The notes beneath the pieces are model-generated. The model was not told the DNA's origin. It searched no databases and worked only from the letters and a program-made list of their open reading frames with translations. From assembly GCA_964500605.1 (NCBI GenBank), contig CAZCOS010000010.1:1-45913 (forward strand): a stretch of 45,913 bases of DNA, given 5' to 3'. Source of the DNA: Sterolibacterium sp964500605 (lineage in GTDB: Bacteria > Pseudomonadota > Gammaproteobacteria > Burkholderiales > Rhodocyclaceae). The translations under genes were made by a program, and so were the position numbers. Positions within the stretch are counted from its first letter, which is position 1; each line of letters opens with the position of its first letter. Shown here in pieces: positions 8,636 to 16,602 of the stretch.

Positions 8636-9585
8636 TGCGCCTAATCTTTGCCGGAACCCCCGAGTTTGCCGCTCGCGCTCTCGATGCCCTGCTGACGGCA
8701 GGCCATACCATTTCACTGGTGCTCACCCAGCCGGATCGGCCTGCAGGCCGGGGCATGAAATTCCTGCCCAGTGCCGTCAAGCAGCTTGCTCTGCAACATG
8801 GCCTCACGGTATACCAGCCCGAAAAACTCAGGGATCCGGCCACACACGCACCCATTCGAGCTGCCGTCGAAGAGGGTGCCGAGCTGATGATCGTCGCTGC
8901 CTATGGCCTGATCCTGCCGCAAGCCGTGCTGGATTTGCCACCGCGCGGCTGTCTCAACATTCACGCTTCACTCCTCCCACGCTGGCGCGGCGCAGCCCCC
9001 ATCCAGCGTGCCATCGAGGCCGGAGACTCCGAAACAGGCATTACCCTCATGCAGATGGATGCGGGTCTGGATACCGGTGCGATGCTGCTTGCGGACCGCC
9101 TGCCCATCACCAACACCGACACCGCCGCCACCCTTCACGACAAACTCGCTGCCCAGGGTGCGCGTCTCATCGTCCAGGCACTGGAACAACCCGAAGCCCT
9201 TTCTGCCATTGCGCAGCCTGATGCCGGCGTGTGTTATGCCCGCAAGATCAACCGGGAAGAAGCCGGGCTCGACTGGCACCAGCCCGCCATCGCACTGGCT
9301 CGCCGAATCCGTGCTTTTGACCCTTTTCCCGGCGCGACCGCCGAATTCGATGGCATGACGCTGAAAATCTGGTCCGCCGAACCTGAGGATGGACAAGACC
9401 ACGAACAAGCCACCCCGGGAACCATCCTGTCCTGCGATCAGGACGGGCTACGGGTTGCCTGTGGCGAAGGCACGCTCAAACTCACCGCGCTGCAAAAGCC
9501 CGGTGGAAAACGCTTGCCAGTCCGAGAATTCCTTGCGGGCTTTCCCATTGCCGTCGGTGCTCGTCTGAGCACCCCTTCAAGGTGA
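8635..9585 (+). CDS. fmt: Methionyl-tRNA formyltransferase
   Basis: A 316-residue enzyme that transfers a formyl group from 10-formyl-tetrahydrofolate to methionyl-initiator tRNA. The N-terminal formyltransferase domain contains FAGTPEFAA and the catalytic region NIHASLLPRWRGAAPI with the Asn/His pair, followed by TGITLMQMDAGLDTG. The C-terminal OB-like tRNA-binding domain starts near residue 205 (ARKINREEAGLDW). The start shares one base with the def stop, and its own stop overlaps the dacB GTG start by 4 nt, giving a tight three-gene unit. Length is normal. Confidence 0.97.
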   Translation: MRLIFAGTPEFAARALDALLTAGHTISLVLTQPDRPAGRGMKFLPSAVKQLALQHGLTVYQPEKLRDPATHAPIRAAVEEGAELMIVAAYGLILPQAVLDLPPRGCLNIHASLLPRWRGAAPIQRAIEAGDSETGITLMQMDAGLDTGAMLLADRLPITNTDTAATLHDKLAAQGARLIVQALEQPEALSAIAQPDAGVCYARKINREEAGLDWHQPAIALARRIRAFDPFPGATAEFDGMTLKIWSAEPEDGQDHEQATPGTILSCDQDGLRVACGEGTLKLTALQKPGGKRLPVREFLAGFPIAVGARLSTPSR

Positions 9586-11075
9586 TCCGGCAATCCACCA
9601 TCCCGCTTGCGCTTGTTTCCGGCCTGCTGCTGGCCCTGCTTCTGGTGCCCCCGGCCTGGGCAGAAAAGGCTTCCGCCCTGCCTGCGCCAGTCCGCCAAGC
9701 CTTGCGCGAGGCGGGTATTCCCGAACAAGCCGCAGCACTCGTTGTGCAGGATCTGCGCCGGCCCAGGCCTCATCTGCGCTTTCAAGCAGATCGCCCCTTC
9801 AATCCGGCTTCACTCATGAAGCTACTCACCACCCGCGCCGCATTGGACATTCTGGGGCCGGAACACACTTGGCGCACCAGTTTTCTCGCTACACACCCGC
9901 CTCATGATGAAATCCTCGATGGTGACCTGATCCTGCGCGGCAGCGGCGACCCGGCCCTCACCCTCGAACGCTTCTGGCTCCTGCTCAATCGCCTGCGTGA
10001 AAGTGGCGTGCGCGAAATCCGTGGCAATTTCGTGCTCGATCGCAGCCTGTTCGCCTCGACAACCCCCGAGGTCCTTGCTCCTGCCTTCGACGACCAAACC
10101 CTTCGGCCCTACAATGTCGCTCCGGATGCCCTGCTGCTCAACTTCAAGAGCCTACGCCTGTGGCTGACCCCCAAGGCCCAATCTCTCCACCCCCTTTTGC
10201 GGGTGGAGCCCCGTCCGGATAATCTCGACATCCTCAATCAGATCGAACAAACCGCAAACCCTGTTACAGACTGTACCGCCTGGCGGGAAGGGCTCCGGGC
10301 TCGTTACGAAGAAGCCACCGCGCAACGAAAAGCCCGACTGTTGCTTGAAGGTCACTTCCCTGAGGGCTGTGGCACACAAACCTGGTCTCTCGCGCCACTG
10401 TCCCATGCCGATTACGTCTTTGGCGTTTTCCGTTCGCTTTGGCACGGCATGGGCGGCACGATCCGCGGCACACTCATCCTCCGCGACCTTCCCCGCTCCC
10501 TCGAAAATCCAAACGATGAAATCTCCCTGGCCGAAATCGAATCCCCCCCTCTGCGCCAGCTCATTGCCGACACCAACAAATACAGCAACAACGTCATGGC
10601 GCGGCAGCTTTTTCTTGCGCTGGGTAGCCACCTGACCGCAGCAAACCGGGGGGTGCTTGACTCGGCGACCAGCGAAGCCGCCCTGCGGAACTGGCTGACT
10701 GAAAAACAGCTTGAGCTACCCTGTCTGATTATCGAAAACGGTGCCGGCCTTTCAAGGAAGGAACGTCTTTGCGCGGCCGAGCTGGCCCGTCTGCTGACCG
10801 AAGCCTGGAACAGCCCGCTGATGCCGGAGTTCCTGGCTTCGCTGCCATTGGTGGGGGTGGATGGCACGATGCGAAAGCGTTTGCAAAACGAAGCGATTCA
10901 AGGGCAAGCGCACATCAAGACCGGCACGCTCGACGGTGTGCGCGCACTGGCAGGCTATGTACGCGATGCGCGTGGCCATTGGAAGATCGTCGTCTTCATG
11001 GTGAACCATCCCCAGGCTGCCCACTCAAAAGCGGCACAGGACGCGCTTTTGCGGTGGGTGTACAAGGGATATTGA
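9582..11075 (+). CDS. dacB: D-alanyl-D-alanine carboxypeptidase/endopeptidase (PBP4, family S13)
   Basis: A 497-residue periplasmic penicillin-binding protein that trims or cleaves peptidoglycan cross-bridges. A signal peptide (hydrophobic core SGLLLALLLVPPAWA, cleavage after AWA) leads to the SxxK motif SLMK with nucleophile Ser77. The SxN motif is SNN in NKYSNNVMARQ, and the third box is KTG in HIKTGTLDG. The long insertion between the first two boxes is characteristic of class C low-mass PBPs. The start is a GTG overlapping the fmt stop by 4 nt (GTGA), implying coupled translation. Linkage of dacB to def-fmt is less usual than the common fmt-rsmB order. Confidence 0.94.
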   Translation: MIRQSTIPLALVSGLLLALLLVPPAWAEKASALPAPVRQALREAGIPEQAAALVVQDLRRPRPHLRFQADRPFNPASLMKLLTTRAALDILGPEHTWRTSFLATHPPHDEILDGDLILRGSGDPALTLERFWLLLNRLRESGVREIRGNFVLDRSLFASTTPEVLAPAFDDQTLRPYNVAPDALLLNFKSLRLWLTPKAQSLHPLLRVEPRPDNLDILNQIEQTANPVTDCTAWREGLRARYEEATAQRKARLLLEGHFPEGCGTQTWSLAPLSHADYVFGVFRSLWHGMGGTIRGTLILRDLPRSLENPNDEISLAEIESPPLRQLIADTNKYSNNVMARQLFLALGSHLTAANRGVLDSATSEAALRNWLTEKQLELPCLIIENGAGLSRKERLCAAELARLLTEAWNSPLMPEFLASLPLVGVDGTMRKRLQNEAIQGQAHIKTGTLDGVRALAGYVRDARGHWKIVVFMVNHPQAAHSKAAQDALLRWVYKGY

Positions 11076-11096
11076 TCTTTGCGGTTTTATGGTTCC

Positions 11097-11176
11097 ACGC
11101 CCCCCCAAGTCTCGGAGGTCAATTCCCCTCCTGTGACCGAAGGGAATCCCCGGAGGGGAGAGGGGGCCCGAAGGGC
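11097..11176. repeat. GC-rich palindromic intergenic element between dacB and cheR
   Basis: The 255-bp gap 11076-11330 holds no gene. It contains nested hairpin arms: CCCCTCC (11125-11131) against GGAGGGG (11152-11158), ATTCCC (11122-11127) against GGGAAT (11142-11147), and GCCC-GAA-GGGC (11166-11176). The text resembles the GC-rich palindromic elements scattered between genes in many proteobacterial genomes. I see only one copy in this window. There is no U-tract, so it is not a classical terminator, although it could slow RNA polymerase or protect the 3' end of the dacB mRNA. Confidence 0.5.
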
Positions 11177-11296
11177 GGGGTGGTAAAAGGGCTGGCAGGG
11201 TGGATACAACCATCCCGTCAGGCTACGTCTGCCGTCCTTCCTCATAAGGGAAATCAAAAGGCCCTCCGTCGTACTGCTTTCACAACCCCGTTTTAT

Positions 11297-11308
11297 GTTC
11301 AAATGAAC
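11297..11308. promoter_or_regulatory. Palindrome upstream of cheR (possible operator)
   Basis: GTTCA-AA-TGAAC is a 12-bp palindrome whose right edge is 22 bp before the cheR start. It is embedded in a longer imperfect dyad with CCCGTT (11287-11292) and AACGGG (11306-11311). The position suits an operator or an RNA hairpin in the cheR leader that might shape ribosome access. No cognate regulator is identified. Confidence 0.35.
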
Positions 11309-11330
11309 GGGTCGTATCCTCCGGACTTTC

Positions 11331-12176
11331 ATGAATCCTTCCCGTCCTCCCCTTCCCACTGCGCCAGCGTCCCATGCGACGATCACCGCTGCCGAATTCA
11401 CGAAATTTCAGCAGCTGCTACATCGCATCGCCGGCATCAGCATGGCCGACTCCAAGCAAGTCTTGCTCATGGGGCGGCTGGGGCGTCGGCTGCGCCATTA
11501 CGGCCACAAAACCTACAGCGAGTATTTCCAGTTCGTGACCCAGACCGGTCACGAGGAGGAGCTGGACCTGATGGTTGAGCTGCTGACGACCAATGAAACC
11601 TATTTCTTCCGTGAACCGGGCCATTTCGAGTTCCTGAAGAATGTCATCCTGGCGGAGCATCCTCCCGATCGCCCCTTCGATGTCTGGAGCGCGGCCAGCT
11701 CCACCGGCGAAGAAATTTATACCATCGCAATGACTCTGGCCGATGCACTGGGCTTGCGCGCCCCCTGGACGGTGACCGGCTCGGATATCAACCGCGCCGT
11801 GCTGGCCACGGCAGAGCGCGGCCAGTACTGGCTGGACAAAACACGCGGACTGCCGCCGGAATATCTTCGGAAATACTGCCTGAAAGGGGTTCGGGAAAAC
11901 GAAGGGAGCTTCCTCATTGCCAAAGAGCTTCGGCGGCACACCCGTTTCATGCAGGTCAATCTTAACCAGACCCTGCCACCCATGGGCAAGTTTCATGTCA
12001 TTTTCCTGCGCAATGTCATGATCTATTTCCAGAACGAAACCAAACGACAAGTCGTCGAGCGTCTGGTGCGTCAGCTCCATCCTGGCGGATGGCTCATCAT
12101 TGGTCATTCTGAAAGTCTCAACAACATCACGGATTGCATCAAACCCGTCAAACCCACCATTTACCGGCTCTCCTGA
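11331..12176 (+). CDS. cheR: Chemotaxis protein methyltransferase CheR
   Basis: A 281-residue S-adenosylmethionine-dependent enzyme that methylates glutamates on chemoreceptors during adaptation. The N-terminal helical domain (about residues 20-85) precedes the Rossmann methyltransferase domain with SAASSTGEEIYTIAM, the SAM-binding segment, and VIFLRNVMIYF, the family signature near residue 228. TTNETYFFRE, also diagnostic, is near residue 87. No tetratricopeptide extension is present, so it is the short enteric-like type. It is followed by cheB after 19 bp. No cheA, cheW or receptor gene is in the window. Confidence 0.96.
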   Translation: MNPSRPPLPTAPASHATITAAEFTKFQQLLHRIAGISMADSKQVLLMGRLGRRLRHYGHKTYSEYFQFVTQTGHEEELDLMVELLTTNETYFFREPGHFEFLKNVILAEHPPDRPFDVWSAASSTGEEIYTIAMTLADALGLRAPWTVTGSDINRAVLATAERGQYWLDKTRGLPPEYLRKYCLKGVRENEGSFLIAKELRRHTRFMQVNLNQTLPPMGKFHVIFLRNVMIYFQNETKRQVVERLVRQLHPGGWLIIGHSESLNNITDCIKPVKPTIYRLS

Positions 12177-12195
12177 ACGCTTCCTAGAAACCACC

Positions 12196-13296
12196 ATGAA
12201 CGCCGAACGCACGAACAAAGTCCGGGTGATGATCGTCGACGATGCTGCCGTCGTTCGTCAGACCATCCGAGAAATCCTCGAACGCGAACCGGATATCGAA
12301 GTCATCGGTGCGGCTGCCGATCCGCTCTTCGCGCTCGACAAGATGAAGAACAACTGGCCCGATGTCATTACGCTGGACATCGAGATGCCCCGTATGGATG
12401 GTGTCAGTTTCCTGCGCAAGATCATGGCCGAGCGGCCAACCCCCGTCGTTATCTGCTCTTCACTGGCCGAGCAGGGTGCAGAAACCACCATGCAGGCACT
12501 GGATGCTGGGGCATTTGCCATCATCACCAAGCCAAAGATGGGCGTGAAGCAATTTCTCGCCGATTCTTCCAGCGATCTCGTCGCGGCCGTTCGTGCAGCG
12601 GCCCGTGCCAACCCCCGAAATCTGGCGGCGCGCCCGGCAGCACCGCCCCCCAAGCTGAGTGCCGATGCCGTGTTGTCCGCCCCGACTCGTTCCATGGTGG
12701 CAGCGGCTTCGACGGCCATGGCCAAAACCACCGAAGGCGTGGTGGCCATTGGAACATCCACCGGCGGCACACAGGCCCTCGAGGCCGTACTTCGCGCGCT
12801 GCCAGCGGTTTGCCCCGGCATGGTCATCGTCCAGCACATGCCCGAAAAGTTCACGGCTCTTTTTGCCAGTCGCCTGGATGGTCTGTGCAAGGTCGAAGTC
12901 CGCGAAGCCCGGCACGGCGACCGCGTCATCCCCGGCCGTGCCTTGATTGCGCCAGGCGGCCGCCACATGCTGCTCAAGCGCAGCGGGGCACAATACATTG
13001 TCGAAATCGTCGATGGCCCGCTCGTTAATCGCCACAAGCCTTCGGTCGACGTACTCTTTCGCTCCGTAGCCCAAACCGCCGGACGCAATGCCCTGGGCAT
13101 CATCATGACCGGTATGGGGGATGACGGTGCGCGGGGTCTGGTCGAAATGCATACCGCTGGTGCAAAAACCATCGCCCAGGACGAAGCAAGCTGCGTCGTC
13201 TATGGTATGCCCAAGGAGGCAGTGCGACTGGGTGCGGTCGACAAAAGCCTTCCGCTCGATGGAATCGCGCGGGAAATCCTGGCTTTTCAGGGATGA
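12196..13296 (+). CDS. cheB: Chemotaxis response regulator / protein-glutamate methylesterase CheB
   Basis: A 366-residue CheB that removes methyl groups from, or deamidates, chemoreceptors. The receiver domain occupies residues 8-125 with the acidic pair Asp15/Asp16 and phospho-acceptor Asp61 in TLDIEMPRMDG. A Pro/Ala-rich linker (about 140-178) leads to the esterase domain, whose catalytic triad is visible: Ser188 (GTSTGG), His214 (VQHMPEKF) and Asp310 (GMGDDGARG), with the same spacings as E. coli CheB. The ATG at 12196 gives the normal N-terminus; an upstream frame to 12100 runs inside cheR. The stop overlaps the cheD start by 4 nt. Confidence 0.97.
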   Translation: MNAERTNKVRVMIVDDAAVVRQTIREILEREPDIEVIGAAADPLFALDKMKNNWPDVITLDIEMPRMDGVSFLRKIMAERPTPVVICSSLAEQGAETTMQALDAGAFAIITKPKMGVKQFLADSSSDLVAAVRAAARANPRNLAARPAAPPPKLSADAVLSAPTRSMVAAASTAMAKTTEGVVAIGTSTGGTQALEAVLRALPAVCPGMVIVQHMPEKFTALFASRLDGLCKVEVREARHGDRVIPGRALIAPGGRHMLLKRSGAQYIVEIVDGPLVNRHKPSVDVLFRSVAQTAGRNALGIIMTGMGDDGARGLVEMHTAGAKTIAQDEASCVVYGMPKEAVRLGAVDKSLPLDGIAREILAFQG

Positions 13297-13889
13297 GCAT
13301 GAATTCAACGGCTCAACGATCCAGTCAGGAAATTGAACTGGCCGCCTGCAAGATTCTTCCGGGTGGCTGGGCGGTCGAAAAGGAGCGGCCCATCGCCACC
13401 CTCTTGGGCTCCTGCGTGGCCGTCTGTCTTCATGATCCTGTACTGAAGATCGGCGGCATGAATCACTTCATGCTACCCAGCGGCAAACCCAGCGGCAATG
13501 GTGAACAAGATGCCCTGTTGCGAGGTGATTACGCCATGGAGGTGCTGGTCAATGCACTCCTGAACCGCGGTGCGCAGAAAAAACGACTGGTTGCCAAAGC
13601 CTTTGGTGGCGGGCGGGTTATCGCCTCCATTCATACTGCCATTGGCGAAAACAATATCCGGTTCACGCAAGAGTGGCTGGAACGCGAGAAAATTCCGCTG
13701 CTCTCCCACGACTTCGGCGGCTCATGGCCCCGGAAGGTGCTGTTCGAGCCTGACAGCGGGACGGCCTGGTGCAAGCGTGTGCTCAACGGAACGGCGATGT
13801 CCAGCGAAGCGGCGCGTAGCGAAAGCACTTACGCCAAGTCGATGGATCGTCCTGATCCCGTCGTGGGCAAGCGGGTCGAGCTTTTCTGA
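13293..13889 (+). CDS. cheD: Chemoreceptor glutamine deamidase CheD
   Basis: A 198-residue CheD, which deamidates specific receptor glutamines so that CheR can methylate them. The catalytic Cys41 (LLGSCVAVCLHD) and His58 (GGMNHFMLP) are 17 residues apart, as in the characterised Thermotoga enzyme, and the conserved end VELF is intact. Its ATG overlaps cheB by 4 nt (ATGA). The order cheR-cheB-cheD differs from the common cheR-cheD-cheB. The last 61 nt overlap, tail to tail, the 3' end of the opposite-strand hydrolase gene. The region of about 20 residues before VELF is less conserved in the family. Confidence 0.95.
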   Translation: MSMNSTAQRSSQEIELAACKILPGGWAVEKERPIATLLGSCVAVCLHDPVLKIGGMNHFMLPSGKPSGNGEQDALLRGDYAMEVLVNALLNRGAQKKRLVAKAFGGGRVIASIHTAIGENNIRFTQEWLEREKIPLLSHDFGGSWPRKVLFEPDSGTAWCKRVLNGTAMSSEAARSESTYAKSMDRPDPVVGKRVELF

Positions 13890-14677
13890 AGCGGATTTTC
13901 CAGATCATTCGCCATCTGCTGAATGGCGACGGCGGTCTCCAGCGGATGCTCAAAAGGGAAAAGATGCCCCCCTTCGATCGGGCGCATCCGGACATGGCCG
14001 CGCATGCCGGAAAGACCGAACAGCCTCAGCTCACGCGAATGTCGTCCGCCGATGAAGCCCGCCGGTATGCGTAAGCGGGGAAGTTGCGTATGCAGACGAT
14101 GCGGGATGGTGCAGTAAATCTTTGCCTCGATGAGCGGATCGAACCACAGGGCCAATCCTTCTTCGGTCTGGATGGTGCCGTGGTGGATGTAATCGGCCAG
14201 ACAGTCGGGATCGAAATGGCGAAACAGTTTTCGGGTCCGGAAATGGGCAACGGCCTCCGCCTCGCTGCTCCAGTGGCGACGGCGGTCCCGCGTGGCACGG
14301 GCTGGGGTGACACGGTCGATGAAACCGAATCGTTTTCCCATCTGCAGGGCACGGGCACGGTAACGTCCAATAACAGGCGCGTCCAGGAGGATCAGGGACG
14401 AAAACAGATCAGGGCGTTCCACCGCCGCCATGAAGCTAAGAAAGCCGCCAAGCGAATGCCCCACCGCGACAACCGGATGCGGCCCTTGCTCCACAAAGGC
14501 AATCAGCTCCTGCTTCAGGGCCGGCCAGCCATCGCTGACCGGATAGGCCGGATCATGCGCAAGCCGGGGCAGGTAGCGAATGTCGAAGCTGTCTGACAAG
14601 GCCCCGAACAGCTTGGCATAGCAAGGGGCAGGGAAGCCATTGGCATGTGAAAAAACCAGGGGCTGGCGCGTGTTCAT
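13829..14677 (-). CDS. Alpha/beta-fold hydrolase
   Basis: A 282-residue serine hydrolase of the alpha/beta superfamily; the substrate is not predictable. It has an N-terminal SHANGFPAP oxyanion segment (homologous to the HG motif), the nucleophile elbow GHSLGG and a catalytic histidine in EGGHLFPFEHP near residue 246. The start at 14677, with AAGGAAGAGG upstream, overlaps the stop of the LytTR regulator gene by 4 nt, so it is the last gene of the sensor-regulator-hydrolase operon. The final 20 codons extend past the domain into the cheD coding sequence on the other strand. In Pseudomonas the equivalent downstream position is taken by hemC. Confidence 0.87.
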   Translation of the reverse strand: MNTRQPLVFSHANGFPAPCYAKLFGALSDSFDIRYLPRLAHDPAYPVSDGWPALKQELIAFVEQGPHPVVAVGHSLGGFLSFMAAVERPDLFSSLILLDAPVIGRYRARALQMGKRFGFIDRVTPARATRDRRRHWSSEAEAVAHFRTRKLFRHFDPDCLADYIHHGTIQTEEGLALWFDPLIEAKIYCTIPHRLHTQLPRLRIPAGFIGGRHSRELRLFGLSGMRGHVRMRPIEGGHLFPFEHPLETAVAIQQMANDLENPLQKSSTRLPTTGSGRSIDLA

Positions 14678-15474
14678 GCCTCTTCCTTGAAAATCGTTTT
14701 GAGTTGAGACCATTGGCGTCGGCTGATTGGCAGCCGTTCGGGGCTACCATGAAGCAGTACGACCCAGCTCGGCTGACCCTCGGCATCCGCCTCGCGTTCA
14801 ACACCACGAATGGCCTGGCGCGCAACGAGGCAGTTCCGGTGAATGCGCACGAACCGTTCACCGAATTCTTCCTCGAGGTGGGTGAGCGACTCTTCCAGCA
14901 GATATTCCTGTGCCGACGTGCGGGCGGTCACATATTTCTGTTCGGCACGCAGGTAGAGAATTTCGGCAACGGGAACCCGGAGAATGCGCCCCCGCTCACT
15001 GGAGTTCAGGTGCGAACGCGCTTCTCGTCCTCCGTGCAAGATCATTGAAGAAGATGAAGCCACCGAGGACTGCGTGGCCATACGAGAGGTGAGTTTTTGC
15101 AAGGCATCTCGTAAACGGGACGCACGAACAGGCTTGAGGAGGTAATCAATGGCGTTGAGTTCAAAGGCCTGAACAGCGTATTGGTCGAAAGCCGTCACAA
15201 AGATCACGGCGGGCGCGTCGTCGCGTCCTGACAAGCGCAAGGCCAGCCCCATGCCATCCAGCTTCGGCATACGAATATCAACGAGCAGAACGTCCACCGG
15301 GGGCTGCGCTTCGGCCAGCCGTGCCAGGGCTTCGAGACCGTCGGCTGCTTCGCCGACGATCCGGTGCGGCAACTCGCCTGCGATGTCACCTAGCAAATCG
15401 CGCAGCCGCATCCGCGCCGGAGCCTCGTCATCGACGATCAGGATGTTTAGGATAGGCGTTGCAGGAGGATTCAT
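14674..15474 (-). CDS. LytTR-family response regulator (AlgR-like)
   Basis: A 266-residue DNA-binding response regulator. The receiver domain (residues 10-130) has acidic residues Asp15/Asp16, phospho-acceptor Asp66 (LLVDIRMPKLDG), the switch Thr in FVTAFDQYAVQAF and Lys in LLKPV. The LytTR domain covers about residues 160-262 (VAEILYLRAEQKYVTART ... FVRIHRNCLVA), the beta-type DNA-binding fold of AlgR, AgrA and LytR. It overlaps the sensor gene by 4 nt upstream and the hydrolase gene by 4 nt downstream. The position beside argH matches the algZ/fimS-algR locus of Pseudomonas, where AlgR controls type IV pili and envelope genes; this target set is inference. Confidence 0.93.
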   Translation of the reverse strand: MNPPATPILNILIVDDEAPARMRLRDLLGDIAGELPHRIVGEAADGLEALARLAEAQPPVDVLLVDIRMPKLDGMGLALRLSGRDDAPAVIFVTAFDQYAVQAFELNAIDYLLKPVRASRLRDALQKLTSRMATQSSVASSSSMILHGGREARSHLNSSERGRILRVPVAEILYLRAEQKYVTARTSAQEYLLEESLTHLEEEFGERFVRIHRNCLVARQAIRGVEREADAEGQPSWVVLLHGSPERLPISRRQWSQLKTIFKEEA

Positions 15475-16526
15475 TTCACAGTCATCGCATGGGCTTCGCG
15501 GCGGTAAGGCAGGACGATTCGGACATCATAACGTCCACCCGAAGGGTCGGCCCGGGCTTCGAGGCGGGCTTCGAGATCATAGAAAAGGATCAATCGCTCG
15601 CGAATGTTGTTCAAGGCCATCTGGTTGCCCGCCCCGAATCCAGCGCGGCCTTGCGGTGAGCAGGGGTTGCTCAGTTCGATGTGCAAGTCTTCGCCGATTC
15701 GCGCCAGGGTAATGGTAATTTCACCCGCCTCATCCAGCGGTTCGATGCCGTGATACACCGCATTTTCAAGCAGAGGCTGCAACATTAAAGGTGGAAGCAA
15801 GGCATCAGGGGGCATGGTTTCCACATTCCACCTTACCTGAAGGCGATCCCCCAGCCGGAGTCGTTCGATGGAGAGATATTGCCGGGCCAGGGCAATTTCC
15901 TCCGATAAAGGAACCAACTCGCGGTTATCGCGCATCAGCACACGGAAGAGATCGGAGAGGGCCTCCAGCGCGGCCTCGGCGCGGCGTGGATCACTGCGCA
16001 GAACACCCAGCACGGCATTGAGGCTGTTGAACAGAAAATGAGGACGGATGCGGGCCGTCAAGGCGGCCAGACGCGCCTCCGCCAAGGCGGGCTGATGTTG
16101 CCGCGCCCTCCGGTCGAAATCAAACAACAGAGTCATGCAGATAAAGGCTGTCCAGAACAGCACGCGAAGGAGGGCACTTGGACTGTTCAGCGCACCGCCC
16201 ACCAGCCAGCCCAGCAGAACAAAGGCGTTCATCGTGCAAAACAAGCTGACGAGAAGGACGACCAACCCCCCAGCCCAAGCCGGCAAACGCCGCAGAAGCG
16301 GGAAAAGCAGTCGAAGCACCAGCAAAATGCCGATCAAGGCTGGCTCGACCCATGCCGCCAGGCGTAGCCACTCGCCCGGAAGATTCGCCAGGCTCGAATT
16401 GGCAGCCAGCGCACCCAGCAAGACCAGCGCGTTTGCACCCAGCAGAACACGCAGCCAGACGCCCAGATTGGAGAAATCCGGCAAGAGCGGGCCGCCTGAG
16501 GAAAGAAGGTTTTGCCGTATACTCAT
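15471..16526 (-). CDS. LytS/AlgZ-type membrane sensor histidine kinase
   Basis: A 351-residue sensor kinase of the LytS/AlgZ (His_kinase) family. The N-terminal half has about four hydrophobic segments (residues 22-42, 58-78, 84-108 and 118-135) and essentially no periplasmic domain. A short linker leads to the phospho-acceptor His163 in RPHFLFNSLNAV, then the N box LQPLLENAVYHGIEP and the nucleotide-lid region MALNNIRERL. I selected the ATG at 16526; the longer frame (to 16694) would run under the divergent argH. It is 76 bp from argH and overlaps the regulator gene by 4 nt. The stimulus is unknown. Confidence 0.92.
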   Translation of the reverse strand: MSIRQNLLSSGGPLLPDFSNLGVWLRVLLGANALVLLGALAANSSLANLPGEWLRLAAWVEPALIGILLVLRLLFPLLRRLPAWAGGLVVLLVSLFCTMNAFVLLGWLVGGALNSPSALLRVLFWTAFICMTLLFDFDRRARQHQPALAEARLAALTARIRPHFLFNSLNAVLGVLRSDPRRAEAALEALSDLFRVLMRDNRELVPLSEEIALARQYLSIERLRLGDRLQVRWNVETMPPDALLPPLMLQPLLENAVYHGIEPLDEAGEITITLARIGEDLHIELSNPCSPQGRAGFGAGNQMALNNIRERLILFYDLEARLEARADPSGGRYDVRIVLPYRREAHAMTVK

Positions 16527-16602
16527 GGGCTTTCGACTATAGCCAGACAAGCCCCTGATAAGCAAGCGACGACTTGCTTTGGGCTTTCCCGACGCCGCCA
16601 TC

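Noticed and set aside
12258..13172. 304-codon frame antisense to cheB
   Set aside because: Composition is that of a shadow frame (Ser/Arg/Ala/Met-rich), cheB is unquestionable, and no ribosome site or domain is present.
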